DNA from: Aculops lycopersici
Taxonomy: Eukaryota; Arthropoda; Arachnida; Trombidiformes; Eriophyidae
Assembly (NCBI GenBank): GCA_015350385.1
Contig: WNKI01000002.1
Location: 9,446,711-9,510,710 of the forward strand
Direction of reading: 5' to 3'
DNA length: 64,000 nucleotides
The notes below the pieces were generated by a model. The model did not search any database. It was not told the DNA's origin and was given only the letters and a program-made list of their open reading frames with translations. Positions 29,136 through 41,072 of the stretch are shown here, in pieces. The translations under genes were made by a program, and so were the position numbers. Numbering within the stretch: position 1 is the first letter of the stretch; every line of letters starts with the position of its first letter.

Positions 29136-30734
29136 TTAGCGGACCGAGTTAATCAAGTCGTCAATTTTCAAAATTGAACGGGCTGTCTCGGCGGCTAAAG
29201 TGACAGCCGAGGTGGCCACCAAGAGCGGGTGCAATACATTTTCACTGAGCATGTCAGTGACTGACCCTTTGCGGATGTTAATACCATAATTCTTCTCGCC
29301 ATTTGCATGCTTTTGTCTAAGCTCTGTAATTGTTGTGATTGGGTCGAGACCAGCATTGTCTGCCAAAGTGTAAGGTATAATTTCTAAAGCTTCTGCAAAG
29401 GCCCTGTAACAAACAGCCTGTAATCCAGTCATCGATTGACTCAATTTGGTAAGATGATGCGACAGATGAATTTCTGGTGCTCCACCTCCTGGTATAAGGA
29501 AGTTGGATTTGACAAGACACCTAATGACGCAAAGCGCGTCGTGTAATGAACGCTCCGCTTCCTCCATAACTAGTTTGTTTGATCCCCTGATAAGTATGTT
29601 TACAGTCTTGTTTGCCTGATTAAAGGGATTTGGTGCAATTCCTGTTATCTTAATGTACTTGGCACTTGAGACTTCCTCAACTAAGTCCGCACTAACAAGC
29701 ATTTCAGGTGTGAAATGGTCCAAGCTAGCGATTGGCCTACAACCTAGAGTTTTGCAAACAAACTCAATATCTTCCCTCTCCACATCCTTAACAACTGCAA
29801 TCTTGGTCTTTCCTAAAAAGTGGAGAGCCAGATCGGTCAAGGCATCCCTAAGAATAGATTTCTGTACAAGCAGAACATTGCAACCAGATTTCTTGATTTG
29901 TTTTACAATATTGAGTATATAGTTACGCTCCTCCTTGAGGACACGATCCATTTGGGTGTAATCTGTAATGACGACCTGATTGTCCATGTCTGTCTTTGGT
30001 GGAGAAATACAAAATTGAATGAGACCAATCTTTGCCTTCTCAACTCGCTTAGAGCCGAAGTCGCTGCAGAATTTTGAATCGAGCACCAGACCATCGATGA
30101 GTTGAGTGTCGTCCAAAGTTCCACCTAATTTTCTCAACATCTTGATGTTTCTCAAGTCAACATTGTCTCTGCCTGCAAATGATTGTCTAATCTTGAGAAC
30201 CGCTTGAACAGCAATGGGCGCCAAAAGAGTTGAGTGTTGCGAAACTACCTTGCTGTTCAATGAGGTGGCAGCAACGCGTTGCAAAGATTCTTCATCTGAT
30301 AGATTGACTGGTATAGCCAGATTGTTGATTAAAGTCTCGCGACAGGTAAGAGCGGCACTTTGAAATGCTTCACTGATGACAGTTGGATGGATACCCTTCT
30401 GTAGGAGCTTCTCGGCAGCATCCAACAAGGAACCGGCCATGACAACAACACTGGTGGTTCCATCTCCGGCATCGACATCCTGAGCCTGACTCACCTCAAC
30501 CAGCATCTTTGCCGCTGGGTGTAGGACTTGAATTTGTTTTAGAATAGTGGCACCATCGTTGGTAATGATGACATCACCATTGGCCGCTTGAATCATCTTA
30601 TCCATACCCTTTGGTCCAAGACTAGTCCTGACAGCATCGGCCACAGCCTTCGCGGCCTTCATATTTGAATGCCGAATCTGGCTTGGCTTATCCTTGTCCT
30701 TGAAATTTTCATTGTTTCCCCCGCCAGTGGTCAT
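29136..30734 (-). CDS. CCT4: T-complex protein 1 subunit delta (CCT4)
   Basis: 532 residues in one exon, near the usual 535-540. It is one of eight subunits of the cytosolic chaperonin TRiC/CCT, which folds actin, tubulin and many WD40 proteins. The ATP-binding equatorial motifs are SLGPKGMDKM at about 38-47, NDGATILKQ at about 59-67 and GDGTTSVVVMAGSLL at about 90-104. The delta type is shown by KDKDKPSQIRHSNMKAAKAV near the start and by LGCRPIASLDHFTPEMLVSA in the apical domain. The C-terminal equatorial block has SNFLIPGGGAPEIHLSHHL, NAGLDPITTITELR and the end ARSILKIDDLINSVR. No residue loss is apparent. Confidence 0.97.
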   Translation of the reverse strand: MTTGGGNNENFKDKDKPSQIRHSNMKAAKAVADAVRTSLGPKGMDKMIQAANGDVIITNDGATILKQIQVLHPAAKMLVEVSQAQDVDAGDGTTSVVVMAGSLLDAAEKLLQKGIHPTVISEAFQSAALTCRETLINNLAIPVNLSDEESLQRVAATSLNSKVVSQHSTLLAPIAVQAVLKIRQSFAGRDNVDLRNIKMLRKLGGTLDDTQLIDGLVLDSKFCSDFGSKRVEKAKIGLIQFCISPPKTDMDNQVVITDYTQMDRVLKEERNYILNIVKQIKKSGCNVLLVQKSILRDALTDLALHFLGKTKIAVVKDVEREDIEFVCKTLGCRPIASLDHFTPEMLVSADLVEEVSSAKYIKITGIAPNPFNQANKTVNILIRGSNKLVMEEAERSLHDALCVIRCLVKSNFLIPGGGAPEIHLSHHLTKLSQSMTGLQAVCYRAFAEALEIIPYTLADNAGLDPITTITELRQKHANGEKNYGINIRKGSVTDMLSENVLHPLLVATSAVTLAAETARSILKIDDLINSVR

Positions 30735-31547
30735 GTTTAAGCAGTGGTGTATGTTTGATTGACCGTGATGAGTTTTAAATGAATAATTTGTTGTTCAGGT
30801 GAAGGATATGCTTCAACTAATATGTTCGCTAATCCAATAGAGAGAAAGGGAATATTTAAAAAGTAATTCAAATTCAGGGAGAGAGTGAGTTCATGTAGAA
30901 TTTGTTGGCAGCGTGTTGCGTTCCACGCACGTTTTGTTGCTAGCACGCTCACAGGATGGCGCGAAATACAAACAAGTTTTGTGTTAAACACAATTTCGCC
31001 TTATCATTCTTTGGACGAAACTCGCTCACAAGCCATTTTCATTGCACCGCAAGAGTGCTATCAATTTGGAACAACGACATTGACTTTGAAATAAGTTTTG
31101 ATCAGCCAAAACGATGTATAGAAGGTAGTGACAACCTTGCACATTTCCATAAAGTCATTTGTTAGTTAGCTAGTAGAAATCTCAGAGGCAGCAGGATAAA
31201 GACACGCACAGTGGACAATGCCATCTTATTGCCGAGGTAAAGTAATTCAATTAGACCGCTGGCTTCCACTTCAAAGCTCGAAGAGAGCAACACGCCAGGG
31301 GCGCTCCGGGGTTTTGTTATTAAGCATGGAATTTGACTACAACCGAGCTAAATGGTAGCGGTAAAGTCGATAGTTTAGAGGCTGCCAACTGGAGCCCACA
31401 AATTTCTTCTTTATTGGCGCTAATAAGTGGTAAAGATGGTGGTGGTAGCAGTAGGTGGTTTAGGTGAGCAGTGTGTAGTAATAACATTAGTAGATTGATT
31501 GTTGTCATTAGCTCCTCATTGTCGTGTCACGCTCGTTTGCTCACTGA

Positions 31548-31548
<1 letters not shown>

Positions 31549-31582
<34 letters not shown>
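31549..31582. repeat. (TG)17 microsatellite
   Basis: A 34-base uninterrupted TG repeat upstream of engrailed. It creates false open frames rich in Cys/Val or Thr/His on the two strands. Confidence 0.95.
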
Positions 31583-31584
<2 letters not shown>

Positions 31585-34277
31585 TTTCTATCCATCTGAC
31601 TCTGTGTTGGTGGGTGGGAGTCCAATTGTTTGCGCGTGTTTCAATGAACGTATCTTCATGCAAAAGTGTGTGAGAAAATTTGTTGCTCCTTGCCGAGGGG
31701 CACACACTGCTGCAGTACAGATAGGACACTCACGATGCAGAGTGACTGAGAGAGATAGAGTGATGACCACCAACAAAGTGATGACCACAAAAGAATCTAT
31801 GCAAATGAATGCTTGCGGCTAACAAATCCTTTTTTACCGTTATCTCTGTTGTTGTACCTCCAAGTGGCTCTATCATCTACCGCAAACTAGAGAAGAGGAA
31901 ACAACTAAACAAAGCCAGCGATCGATTGATGATGATGATAATGATGATTCTTTTGAGGAACCAACAAGCGGAAAATTTGGACATCGGCCAGCGGTGGCCT
32001 GAGGGGAAAAAAGAGTCGACTATTTGTGAGTTAGCAAATGAGCAAGCGAAGCCACCACAAGAAATATATTGACAGCAACAGATCAGTTCCGTTCCGTTTC
32101 GTTCCATTCCCTTCAGCTAGCTTATTGTTGTTGCTGCTGCTGCTATAGCCATTGCCATTGCTGTTGCCGTCGCTGTCATTTCATGCTCTCCCTCTCTCTC
32201 TCGCTCTCGCTAAGAGGATACCTGTGACCATATGACGATGATCATGATGATAATTACAATGGGAGAAAACAATTTGACTGACCATGGGATAGATGGATAA
32301 TCGGTGTACAAAATAACATTTGAGTGCTTGTCTTTTTTGTGTGCACTATTTTATTGTTAACCTGACGGATGGTTGACCACCTAGCTGTGCGATAGAATAT
32401 CGCTGACTTTTCAATCACCCATCTGAATTCTTTACTGTTGCTGTTATTTTTGTACCACACACACACAAACACACGCGTACATACACAAACATAGCACAAT
32501 AAATTCTTATATAGCCTTAAATTTTATATATCTACTTACTACAAAGTATAAATAAATATCTACTCACGAATACGAAGAGAAGAGGCAATGGCAACAGTAA
32601 TAATACGGTCAATAGATAGGCACTCACTTTTTTGAGGCGAGATGCTAATTCAGAGATATAGATGCTGTCGCTGATGCTGCTGCTGCTGCTCATGTTGGCA
32701 GGTAATCGCAGCGGACAATCAAGCTAGCGGGCAAGTGGGCACGCAATTGGCCGGCCAATCTTTTTTCCAAGTTCTAAATTCTAAATCCAAAGTCGAACGA
32801 TGATCTGTTGCCCTAATCTAATCATCTAATTCCATCCATCTCGTAGTCAAGTTTGAATTATGTTTTCTCTCTCTCTCTCTCCTTCGCTATCTACTTGCAA
32901 CAGGCCACTTAAAAGTTGGTTTTCCACCAAAGCTTCGCCTCGCGCCCCGCGCTAGTTGTAGGCGCCAACAAGAGGCGGCGGGCGTGGCCTTGTTGCCTAT
33001 CTCTGTACTCTGGACTGTCGGTTGGTTTAGTTGTGAAGACAGCGACGATTTCGTGCTGCTCTCTGTTATAATCTCGAAACCAATCCAGAAAAGTTTTTTC
33101 TCCCTCGACTACAATCCTCTAGTTAGTGTGGTGGCTATAGTTGAGGAGAAAAAAGAAACATATACACAAAGCGAATTCCTCCACCGCAAATAATAAATGT
33201 GCTCGCCTCGCATTGAAGCCAATGGCGCGATGAACCATTGAGATGGGTGATCGGTCAGCAGCAACCTCGGTCTCTTGTTGCCAGCCACCCAATTGAACAC
33301 GAGGAGGAGGGGGGAGGGTAGGGAACCACAGGCAGGTAAGTCAAACTACAACACTGAGTGAGTGTGTGTGTGTGTGGCACCCAATAGTTTGTATTGCCTT
33401 GGGTGCTCGTCGCTGGTGGTCCCCAGCCACTAGTTGCTGCTGCGGCGGCGCTCGCTTTTGTTGCCACTGCATTCTGCAGCAAAGGTGAGCTTCGAAGACA
33501 GACTCATTTGCTCGCTCGTTTGTTGCCTGCCTGGCTGGCTATCTATCTGGCATGCTGGTCGGTGGGCCAGAGCTTAGCAATAGGGACAGTAGAAGTGGCA
33601 GCAACAGGAAGCTCATGCCGCTGCGAGTTCAATTTTTTGTTGCTGCTCCCGCTTTCACCTCACCTCTACCTGGAGTTAGTGTCCCAGGTAACTCGGCCAG
33701 TGGCCACTAATGGCCACCAGCGCCCAAGTCAGACGAATGGGACGAGCGAATCGCTCGTATCATGGAATAGGTCTGACAGGCACGAATTTTTTCCTGCTCT
33801 CTCTCTCTCTCTCACTCGCTCTGCATCCGAGCGTCCGAGCAACCGTCGTGCCTATTGTTGTTTTGGGGCCGCCGTGGCCACGGCCACCACCTCGCGCCGG
33901 TGGTGGTTGGTCTTGGAAACTGAGGGATAGAGCAACAAGCTGGCAGCGAGTTGAGTTTTGAAATGATCATGTTAGATGAGCGACGAGTTGGCAGGCGCAC
34001 GCAGTCAACTGTAGCACCAAATTGAGGTAGCGAGAATTGGAGGCCTCCGATTTTCAGGTGAAAGAGGGAGGAGCGAAATAGGTCCAGTCGACGAAAAGCA
34101 AGAAGACAACGAGGACGATGAAGTTGCTAGTCTTGCGGCTGCTCTCCCCCCTCACCTGGGCGAGAAGCAGCAGCACCCATTGCAAATTATAATGTCGATG
34201 GAAAAGAGCAACCACCGGCAATGGAGCACCCAAAGCTTGGGGCACAACGATGAACGCTGGTGGTCCTCACTTAAAAC

Positions 34278-34300
34278 TCATCATCATCATCATCATCATC
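34278..34300. repeat. (ATC)n microsatellite
   Basis: About seven ATC/TCA units upstream of engrailed. Confidence 0.85.
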
Positions 34301-34341
34301 CTCGTGGTGGTCGCAGTGGTCGCTGTTGCCGTCATCAGAGC

Positions 34342-34363
34342 AGAGTAGAGTAGAGTAGAGTAG
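34342..34363. repeat. (AGAGT)n pentanucleotide repeat
   Basis: Four units of AGAGT in tandem in the engrailed upstream region. Confidence 0.85.
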
Positions 34364-35077
34364 TGGGAGCAACAACTAAATTGCCCCTCTCCCCTGGAGT
34401 TCGTTTCGCTTGTTTGCTCGTTCACCTGGTTGGTCCTTTTTTCTGGTCGGTTCAATCCGCGAGAACAACAATGAATTTATTACAGTTGTCCGCCTAGTTG
34501 GCCGCTCGACCTGGAGGCCAATCGACGTGCAGGGATGAGAGAGACGGACCCAGCGAGCGAGCGGGAGACGGTGCCAATTATAGTGCCGCAATGAGCTCAT
34601 CATCATCTTCCTCATAAACATGAACATTTTCGCCGATTGGTCGCTTGCGCGCATGCGTGGTGCGCCTTCTGCGCAGCCGTCCTCCTAAAACAGCAACCAC
34701 AGGCAGCCGAAATGAAAGGCGATACGAGTGACGGCGGTTGTGTTGCTAAATAGACTTGTAAGAAAAGTTCGCTGGCGCGCAGTGCGCAGAGGACCACTTT
34801 TATCCAAGCGCGCAGTTCAAATCAAAGCGATCAATCCTTGCGTAGGAGCAAGAAGCTCACACGCTCTCCTCCTGTTAGTCTGGGAGAAAAGTTCGCTAGG
34901 GTTATATGTTTACTGGAGCAATTACACTATTCTCTACGTGTGTCGCGTGCTTGGCGTCTCACTTGTTCCCAAGATTTTCAAGAGCTCACCTCGGATACAG
35001 ATGAAAATTTTAATTTGTTTCTTCAATTAATTGATCGATCAATAGAGTTGCAAGTTAGAAATTGAAGATAAAACAAA

Positions 35078-36713
35078 ATGGCCTCGGCCAACAGTCAAGA
35101 ATCTCCCACTGAGAACATCTCTGCCCATAAAGCTAGTTTTCAAGCAAACCAACACCAACAACAACAACAAGCTGAGCTCCTAAGATTATTGGCTCAACAC
35201 TTTCAATATCAATTCTATCAAATCTCAGGAAATGGCGCTAATAATTCGCATGATCTTGGTGGACTCGAGCGACTCGCAGCTACAGGCGATCAGTCGCAAT
35301 TGTTGGCAAATTATCATTTGAATTGCAGCAACGGCGGCACTAGTAGTACTAGTGGCCTGCAGGATGATGTTGTTTCGGCCATTGTAAATAATCCAAATAG
35401 GCAGCTCGCTGATAGCTTGTTGCAATCAAATCCAATATTCAATAGTTATCCACTGCAAGCGCTGATTAGATCTCAACATCAAGTTCATCATAATAATCAG
35501 CAACAGCTACACCATCAACTACAACCAACACGAGTAGCCCACTCAGATGAACAGCAGCAAGCACCGGCCTCGGCCACGACTGCTGCTGCCCTAGGTCTTG
35601 AGCGATATCATCATGGCAATAACAATAACCACCCTCACGCCATTCGCGCCAATAATCATCTCACCTCCGCAGGTGCAAGCCTAAACTTACTCGACACTCT
35701 AGGATTGAATCTCACTGGCAACCAATTTTCGCTCTCGTTACAGCAGCAGCAACAGCAACAGCAACAACAAGCACTTCTTCAAGCGGCGGCCGCGGCAGCC
35801 GCCGCCGCTGAAACTGCCCGGCAACAATTTGAAACCACCACTAGACTAGGCACCCGTTTAGACTCTGATTATCACCATCTAATCGCCGCCAATGTTGCAA
35901 ATCTCGTTCGCCAACATCAACTGAGCAATCAAACAAACAATATCTTACCTCAGCATCAACTGCAACCGCGAGAATTTAATTCCTCAGTTTCGGACATTGT
36001 TAATAATAAGGAGGACACATTAAAGTTTAGCATCAGCAACATTCTCGGCTCACCACCAAGAGTTTCACCAAGAACAAATTCAACTGAGGTTAGCCAGAGA
36101 GGAGAAGACGAGCATAGTAAGACGACTACGACGACGACGACGACAACGACGTCGATACCAAAAAATAAGTCAAGTTCTAGGTCTAAGAAAGAGAACCATG
36201 TTCGTCTATCGAACCAATCACCTCTCACCTGCGACACTGGATCCACTGCCCTAAACTCGTTGTCGAATTTTGTTAGTGAATCATTGGCGCCGATAATGAG
36301 CGAACAATCGGGTGTCGCGCGACTGGCCAACACTCTAAAGTCGTCATCGTTCAGCGGCGGCGACTACTTGTTCTCAGGTGGAGGCAGCAACAAATCTAGC
36401 ATCTCGCCAACAGGAAGTAGCAAATCAAACACAAGTTTCAGTATAAATAACAATAACATTAAAAATAGCAATAGTCAAGGAAATGGAATGATTAGGAAAC
36501 ACCAGAGCACCAGTGAGAGTGGCCCAGCTGCTAGCGGTGGCACCGGAAACGCTTCATCAAATGCAACCTTTGATTTGATCTCATCCGCGGCGCAAGCGTT
36601 AAAGAATCCCGCTCCGGTAACCACAGTGAATACAGCTTTAGCCAAGGCTCCAAAGGATTTGAATCTGCCGGCCTGGGTTTTTTGCACCCGATACTCGGAT
36701 CGTCCATCATCAG
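35078..36713 (+). CDS. en: Engrailed homeoprotein, exon 1
   Basis: Encodes residues 1-545 and one base of codon 546. Engrailed is a nuclear transcriptional repressor that marks posterior compartments and sets segment boundaries. The exon holds the Groucho-binding EH1 motif LKFSISNILGSPP at about 315-327 and the Exd/PBX-binding EH2 motif LPAWVFCTRYSDRPSSG near its end. Between them are Gln runs (about 222-231), an alanine run (236-244), a Thr run and many Asn/Ser blocks, typical of arthropod engrailed. The exon stops at a consensus donor G/GTAAGT at 36714. Reading on would give a false GK ending. The start is an ATG in the context CAAAATGGCC. The assembled protein (35078-36713, 53849-53984, 54248-54851) is 791 residues, long compared with about 550 in Drosophila. 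Confidence 0.93.
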
Positions 36714-39700
36714 GTAAGTAGAGTTTTTTCTCATCTTTTCTCTGCTCAGCCACTTTAAGTGGCTACGATAATATAATCATTTTTTCACTTTGAGTTTAGT
36801 TAGACAAAATTATAAGCTTTAGATTCGTTTACACAAATCTCTTGAAACAAATCCAAGTCATTGAGTTATGATCAGTGTTTTGTGCGCGTTATTATCTAGA
36901 AGGTAGATTCACTTGTAAGTTGTGTTTAATTTTCTGGTTCGCACCTATAATCTGCAATGCCGCTCGCGCGTGCACTGCTCGTGTGCGTGTGTGGTCTTGT
37001 GTTGGCAGTTATCGAGTTTGAATGAAGGCAATTGAAGTGATTGAACAATTACCTATGGGCGCCTGTCATGGTATATCCAATTGTAGTAGTAGTCTAATGC
37101 TGAGTGTTATTTTGGTCCATAATCCACCACAACAACAACATGAACATTGAAAGTTGTATGTTGATAAGTCGCGCGGCAATTTTCTCTCTCATATGCCGGC
37201 AAGTACTACAAAGACTCGATCTGAGGCTGAGTTATTGTGAGAGAGGCAGCGGAAAAAGTGGCCAGCGATGAGGTGAAAATTTCTATTGAGCAGGACCAAA
37301 AATAAAATCAAATGCCTCCCATATGCAAATGCCATTCAAGTCGATGGTGGTGTTGCTATATCGCTGGCATATACGACCTACCGATTCACTAGTTGGTCTG
37401 TTGGTCGACGACTTGGGGGAATGGAAATTACAATCGATGGATTGTCTACATACAACCAGAAAGGGAGAGAGCGAGAGACCAATCGATCAATCTACTTACC
37501 TGCCCGCCTGCCAACACAACAACGACAACAACTGGTCTACCAATTTGATGCCCTACATGGCATCAGTAGTCAGCGTCTAGTTGGTTGTTGGTGTTGTCGT
37601 GTGTATGTCGTTACATTTGTCTTCCGTCCAATGAGCTAGTCGTCGATATAGTCGACGGTGTTCTAGTTGCATGTACTTTAGAGCTCGAGTTGTATAGATG
37701 GACGGACGGATGGATGGATGAAATAATAATAATTTTATATTTGTAACAGCATGCAGAGGCGAACGGTGGTTAATACTGACTGACTGCTTGTGGTCGGCCG
37801 GTGGTTGGTGATTTTTTCAGTGCGTGCCCTGAGTCCTGCCGGCACCCAAATTTCTATTTCCTTTCTCGGACCACACGCACATCAGCAACAAAAAGCATAT
37901 CAATCTATCATAATATTTTCTCTCTATCCCCCTCTATTTTGATTCCACGATTACTGATACAAACTCAACGCTTGAGAATTGTTATTGGAGCAATCGACTT
38001 GGAATTGTAGTTGGGTGCGCGATGAGAGAAAGAAAGAGACAGTATTCCTGTTCGCTATCTGCCACGATCACCCAACTGTCGGAAGCCTCCTATTGACGCT
38101 GATCTCTCGTTCGTGTATTTGCCTGTTATCATCTGTTTCGTGGTCCAAACTACACGCTATTGCTATTATCTATTCTAGCCCAAATTATAACCTCAAAGTT
38201 GGCAAACTTAATTCAATCTGTTTCCTCCCAAAGAGATCAGCTGGTCCCTGATCTGCTTTGTGCTCATCTGCGTATTTGAACAGGATGATTTTTTGTGTTT
38301 ACTCTCACGAGTTAACAATCACCACGATCTATAAGCCGCTTCATGGAAATTAGATAAAATTTTGTTGTCGTCACCAATAACTTACTCCGATTTAACAAAT
38401 TTGCATAGAGCAAGCAACAAATGGTTTGCTTAAATTGACGATTAATCTTGATTAGAGGCTCAAGTTGAGAGTTTGAGAATTTATAGTAACTCACAGAGAA
38501 GCGCCTGGTTTTTTGTTCTCTCGATTTTTGTACCAATAATTCGCTACACACCCAGCGAACTTTTTCTCCTCTGCTTTCGGGTCCTGTGTTAATCTTATGG
38601 AGTTTCGAATCATAGAGATCGAAAGATTTTGAATGCAAACTCGAGTTGGTCCACTTAAGTCATCATCATATCTATTTTTATGTCTATACTCCTACATTTT
38701 ACAAGACAATTGTTCGTAAATATCTACAAGATAGATGAATAGAGAAAGAATGTTGATGGAAATTTGAGAATACAATCATTTTTATTATTATTATTGGCTG
38801 ATTTGAATGTAAAATTCTCGCTTTCGAGCTCAACTATAGAGGTTGTTGAGAGCGAATAGATAGACAGGTAGACAGGCGAACCACAATGAATGGTGACAGC
38901 ATCAAACGTAATTTCAAATGGTTACCAGTAGTAACTACTACTACTACCATTATCATTATTATCACCTAAAAAACAAAATCCACTATGACGACTACGTCAA
39001 CTGGAAACCACTACAATGAGACTGCTGACAGGCCAAGTGGTGGGATTATATAGAAGAGAAAGAATCAACAACTAGTTTTTTGAAGAATAACTTGTGAATA
39101 TAAAATAGCAACAACGATAGCAGTGACATGAGCTTGCGGCCAACTTATTGGGTTGGTGGAAGTGTTGGAAATGATATAAATTACAGCAATGTGAAAGTCG
39201 AATAGTTTGGCGAATGTGACAAGCTCAAATTGTTGTTGGCCCAGCAAGCGTTCGCTGTCTGACCATAAAGAAGTTGATTCGACCATGATTGTGGCGGCCA
39301 GCATGTTGATAGGATGTATTGTGTCAACGATACTTCAAATGCATGATGGAAGTGAATGGAAATATGATAACGTAAATAGAAAGCAACGGGAGAAAGGATG
39401 GTTCAGAAATTCGCAGCGACGTTGGCACAAAATATTATCATCATTGTTTCTTGGATTGACCTGATGGATTTTTGGAAATAGAAATGAGATCCTCTTAGAG
39501 TTCTCTTCGTGCTAGGATTTCAACATTCGACAAACGATTACCGACTGCGCCCATGATAATTACATCGTTTATGCCGTCAGACGCTTGGGTGGCGAGTGAC
39601 GTAGAATTTCTAGATAATGGCCACCAAGCAACTAGTTTTTGGGACCGTCATTAAGAATTACTTCGCTTGCGCCCATGAGCTTAATCTGTTAACAGCGCCA

Positions 39701-41030
39701 TCATTCAGGTAGTCGTAAGAGAGCACAACCGAGAATGACATCGTAATATATAGTTGAGAGAAAAGCAGCTCCGGTGTATGTCTAATCTCATCCTAGAAGA
39801 GAACAACAGACAAGCCAACTACTTGCAACAGGAGGTTGTGATTATATTGTTGTTGTTGATGTTACCGCTCAAGAGGCATGAAGTAGATTCTCGATCATGC
39901 CAGCAACACCACCACCACCACCTGCTGCATTTATCATCGCTCGTTGTTACCACCATCATCGTCTCTGCAAAGTAGTCGTCTCGCTTTCTCACTGCGCAAT
40001 CTACCGTGAACTCAGGCAGACACTACTGCACACAAACATTGAAGAGACTAGCTAGGCCACTTTTCTCTCGCTGGCTCATCACGAGACGATTCAATTTAGC
40101 TGTTTTGATGCCGCCTATCTCACAATTCGTGCTCATGGAATAGCCACCGCCGCTGCCGCCAACAAGATGCACCTCATCAAGATCCTGACCGAGAAGATGA
40201 TGATAAACATTGCGCCCAAATGACCACCAACTTTTCACAAGCCGGATAAGTTGATCCTCTAATTTCGAGCAGGCCAACTGAATCTCTCTATTCGCCGGAT
40301 GACCAAGCATCGCCCAAACATAATCAACGCGCCAACAAGTGGCCAAGTTGGCCTGCGTGTGTGTCCACGTAGACACATTTAGGAAGTCTCACATCTCAAC
40401 GAGGGAGGGTAATTCGAATTACGAAAGCAAGAGAGTGAGAGCCATAGAGAGACTATCTAAATTGCCACACGCTTGGCATTGGCTACGAATAAGCCTATGT
40501 CGTCGCCTTGTGTAGTGCCGGCTGGTTTCTGAGACAGTGGTGGCGGTAGTGATAGTGGCAGGTAATCGCCGCCATCAAACTGCTAGCGCCAACAAGAGCA
40601 GAGGGGGAGGCAATGAAATAATCTTACCCGAGCGCCCAAGCCTCATGAAATCATCGTGTTTAGTTCAAGTCGTTGGCAAGCAGGGTAATGTTTTTCATAA
40701 TAGCACTACATAGAAACATCACCAGCAACGGCAGCAGCAGCAATCAAAGTTAGGAATTAGGAGGCTAACTGAGGATTGTGGAGGCACGATAGTTTGGCTT
40801 AACCCTCAGCGCCATCAACTTGTTGATGGGTTTCTATCTGAGCATGTAGCATTGGTGTGCGAATTTGCACTCACTTGCAGAGTTGCCTTGAGCTTTAAAT
40901 TATGGAAATACCATAGCAAATGACCACCACCTCACTGTATGAGTGGCAGAGCCGGCGGTCTTTTCGGCGGAGCCACAGTGGGGGAAAGAAGGGAGAGCTA
41001 CTAAATGTAAACTGCTGCTGTTGCCTCAAA

Positions 41031-41072
41031 AGAAGAGAGATAGAGAGAGAGAGAGAGGAAGAAATAGAGAGA
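41031..41072. repeat. GA-rich tract in engrailed intron 1
   Basis: About 40 bases of GAGA-rich sequence. It provides several overlapping GAGAG motifs. Confidence 0.8.

Larger units (their letters stand above)
30735..35077. other. 4.3 kb upstream region of engrailed
   Basis: Between the CCT4 start (minus) and the engrailed start (plus). No gene is supported. Open frames in the GC-rich part (for example 33394-33930) lack an ATG start and any family. The region is full of short simple repeats, including CT tracts at 32185-32210, 32865-32882 and 33797-33822. The 3' end should hold the engrailed promoter and leader. A perfect 14-base palindrome, ATTGATCGATCAAT, lies about 35 bases before the engrailed ATG. 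Given its neighbour, the region may carry developmental control elements; this is inference. Confidence 0.5.

Noticed and set aside
33394..33930. 178-codon plus-strand frame upstream of engrailed
   Set aside because: It starts with TTG in GC-rich, stop-poor DNA, has Leu/Ser repeat sequence from a CT tract and no recognisable domain.
34440..34465. B-box-like GGTTCAATCC that might mark a tRNA gene
   Set aside because: The spacing is one base short of the consensus and I could not find a matching A box or acceptor stem.
36720..36721. Engrailed ending at the stop just after exon 1
   Set aside because: The GTAAGT donor, the missing homeodomain, and the phase-matched exons at 53849 and 54248 show that the gene continues.
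40023..40376. 117-codon minus-strand frame inside engrailed intron 1 with a fairly protein-like look
   Set aside because: It starts with GTG, has a stop just upstream, and a few frames of this length are expected by chance in 17 kb read in six frames.
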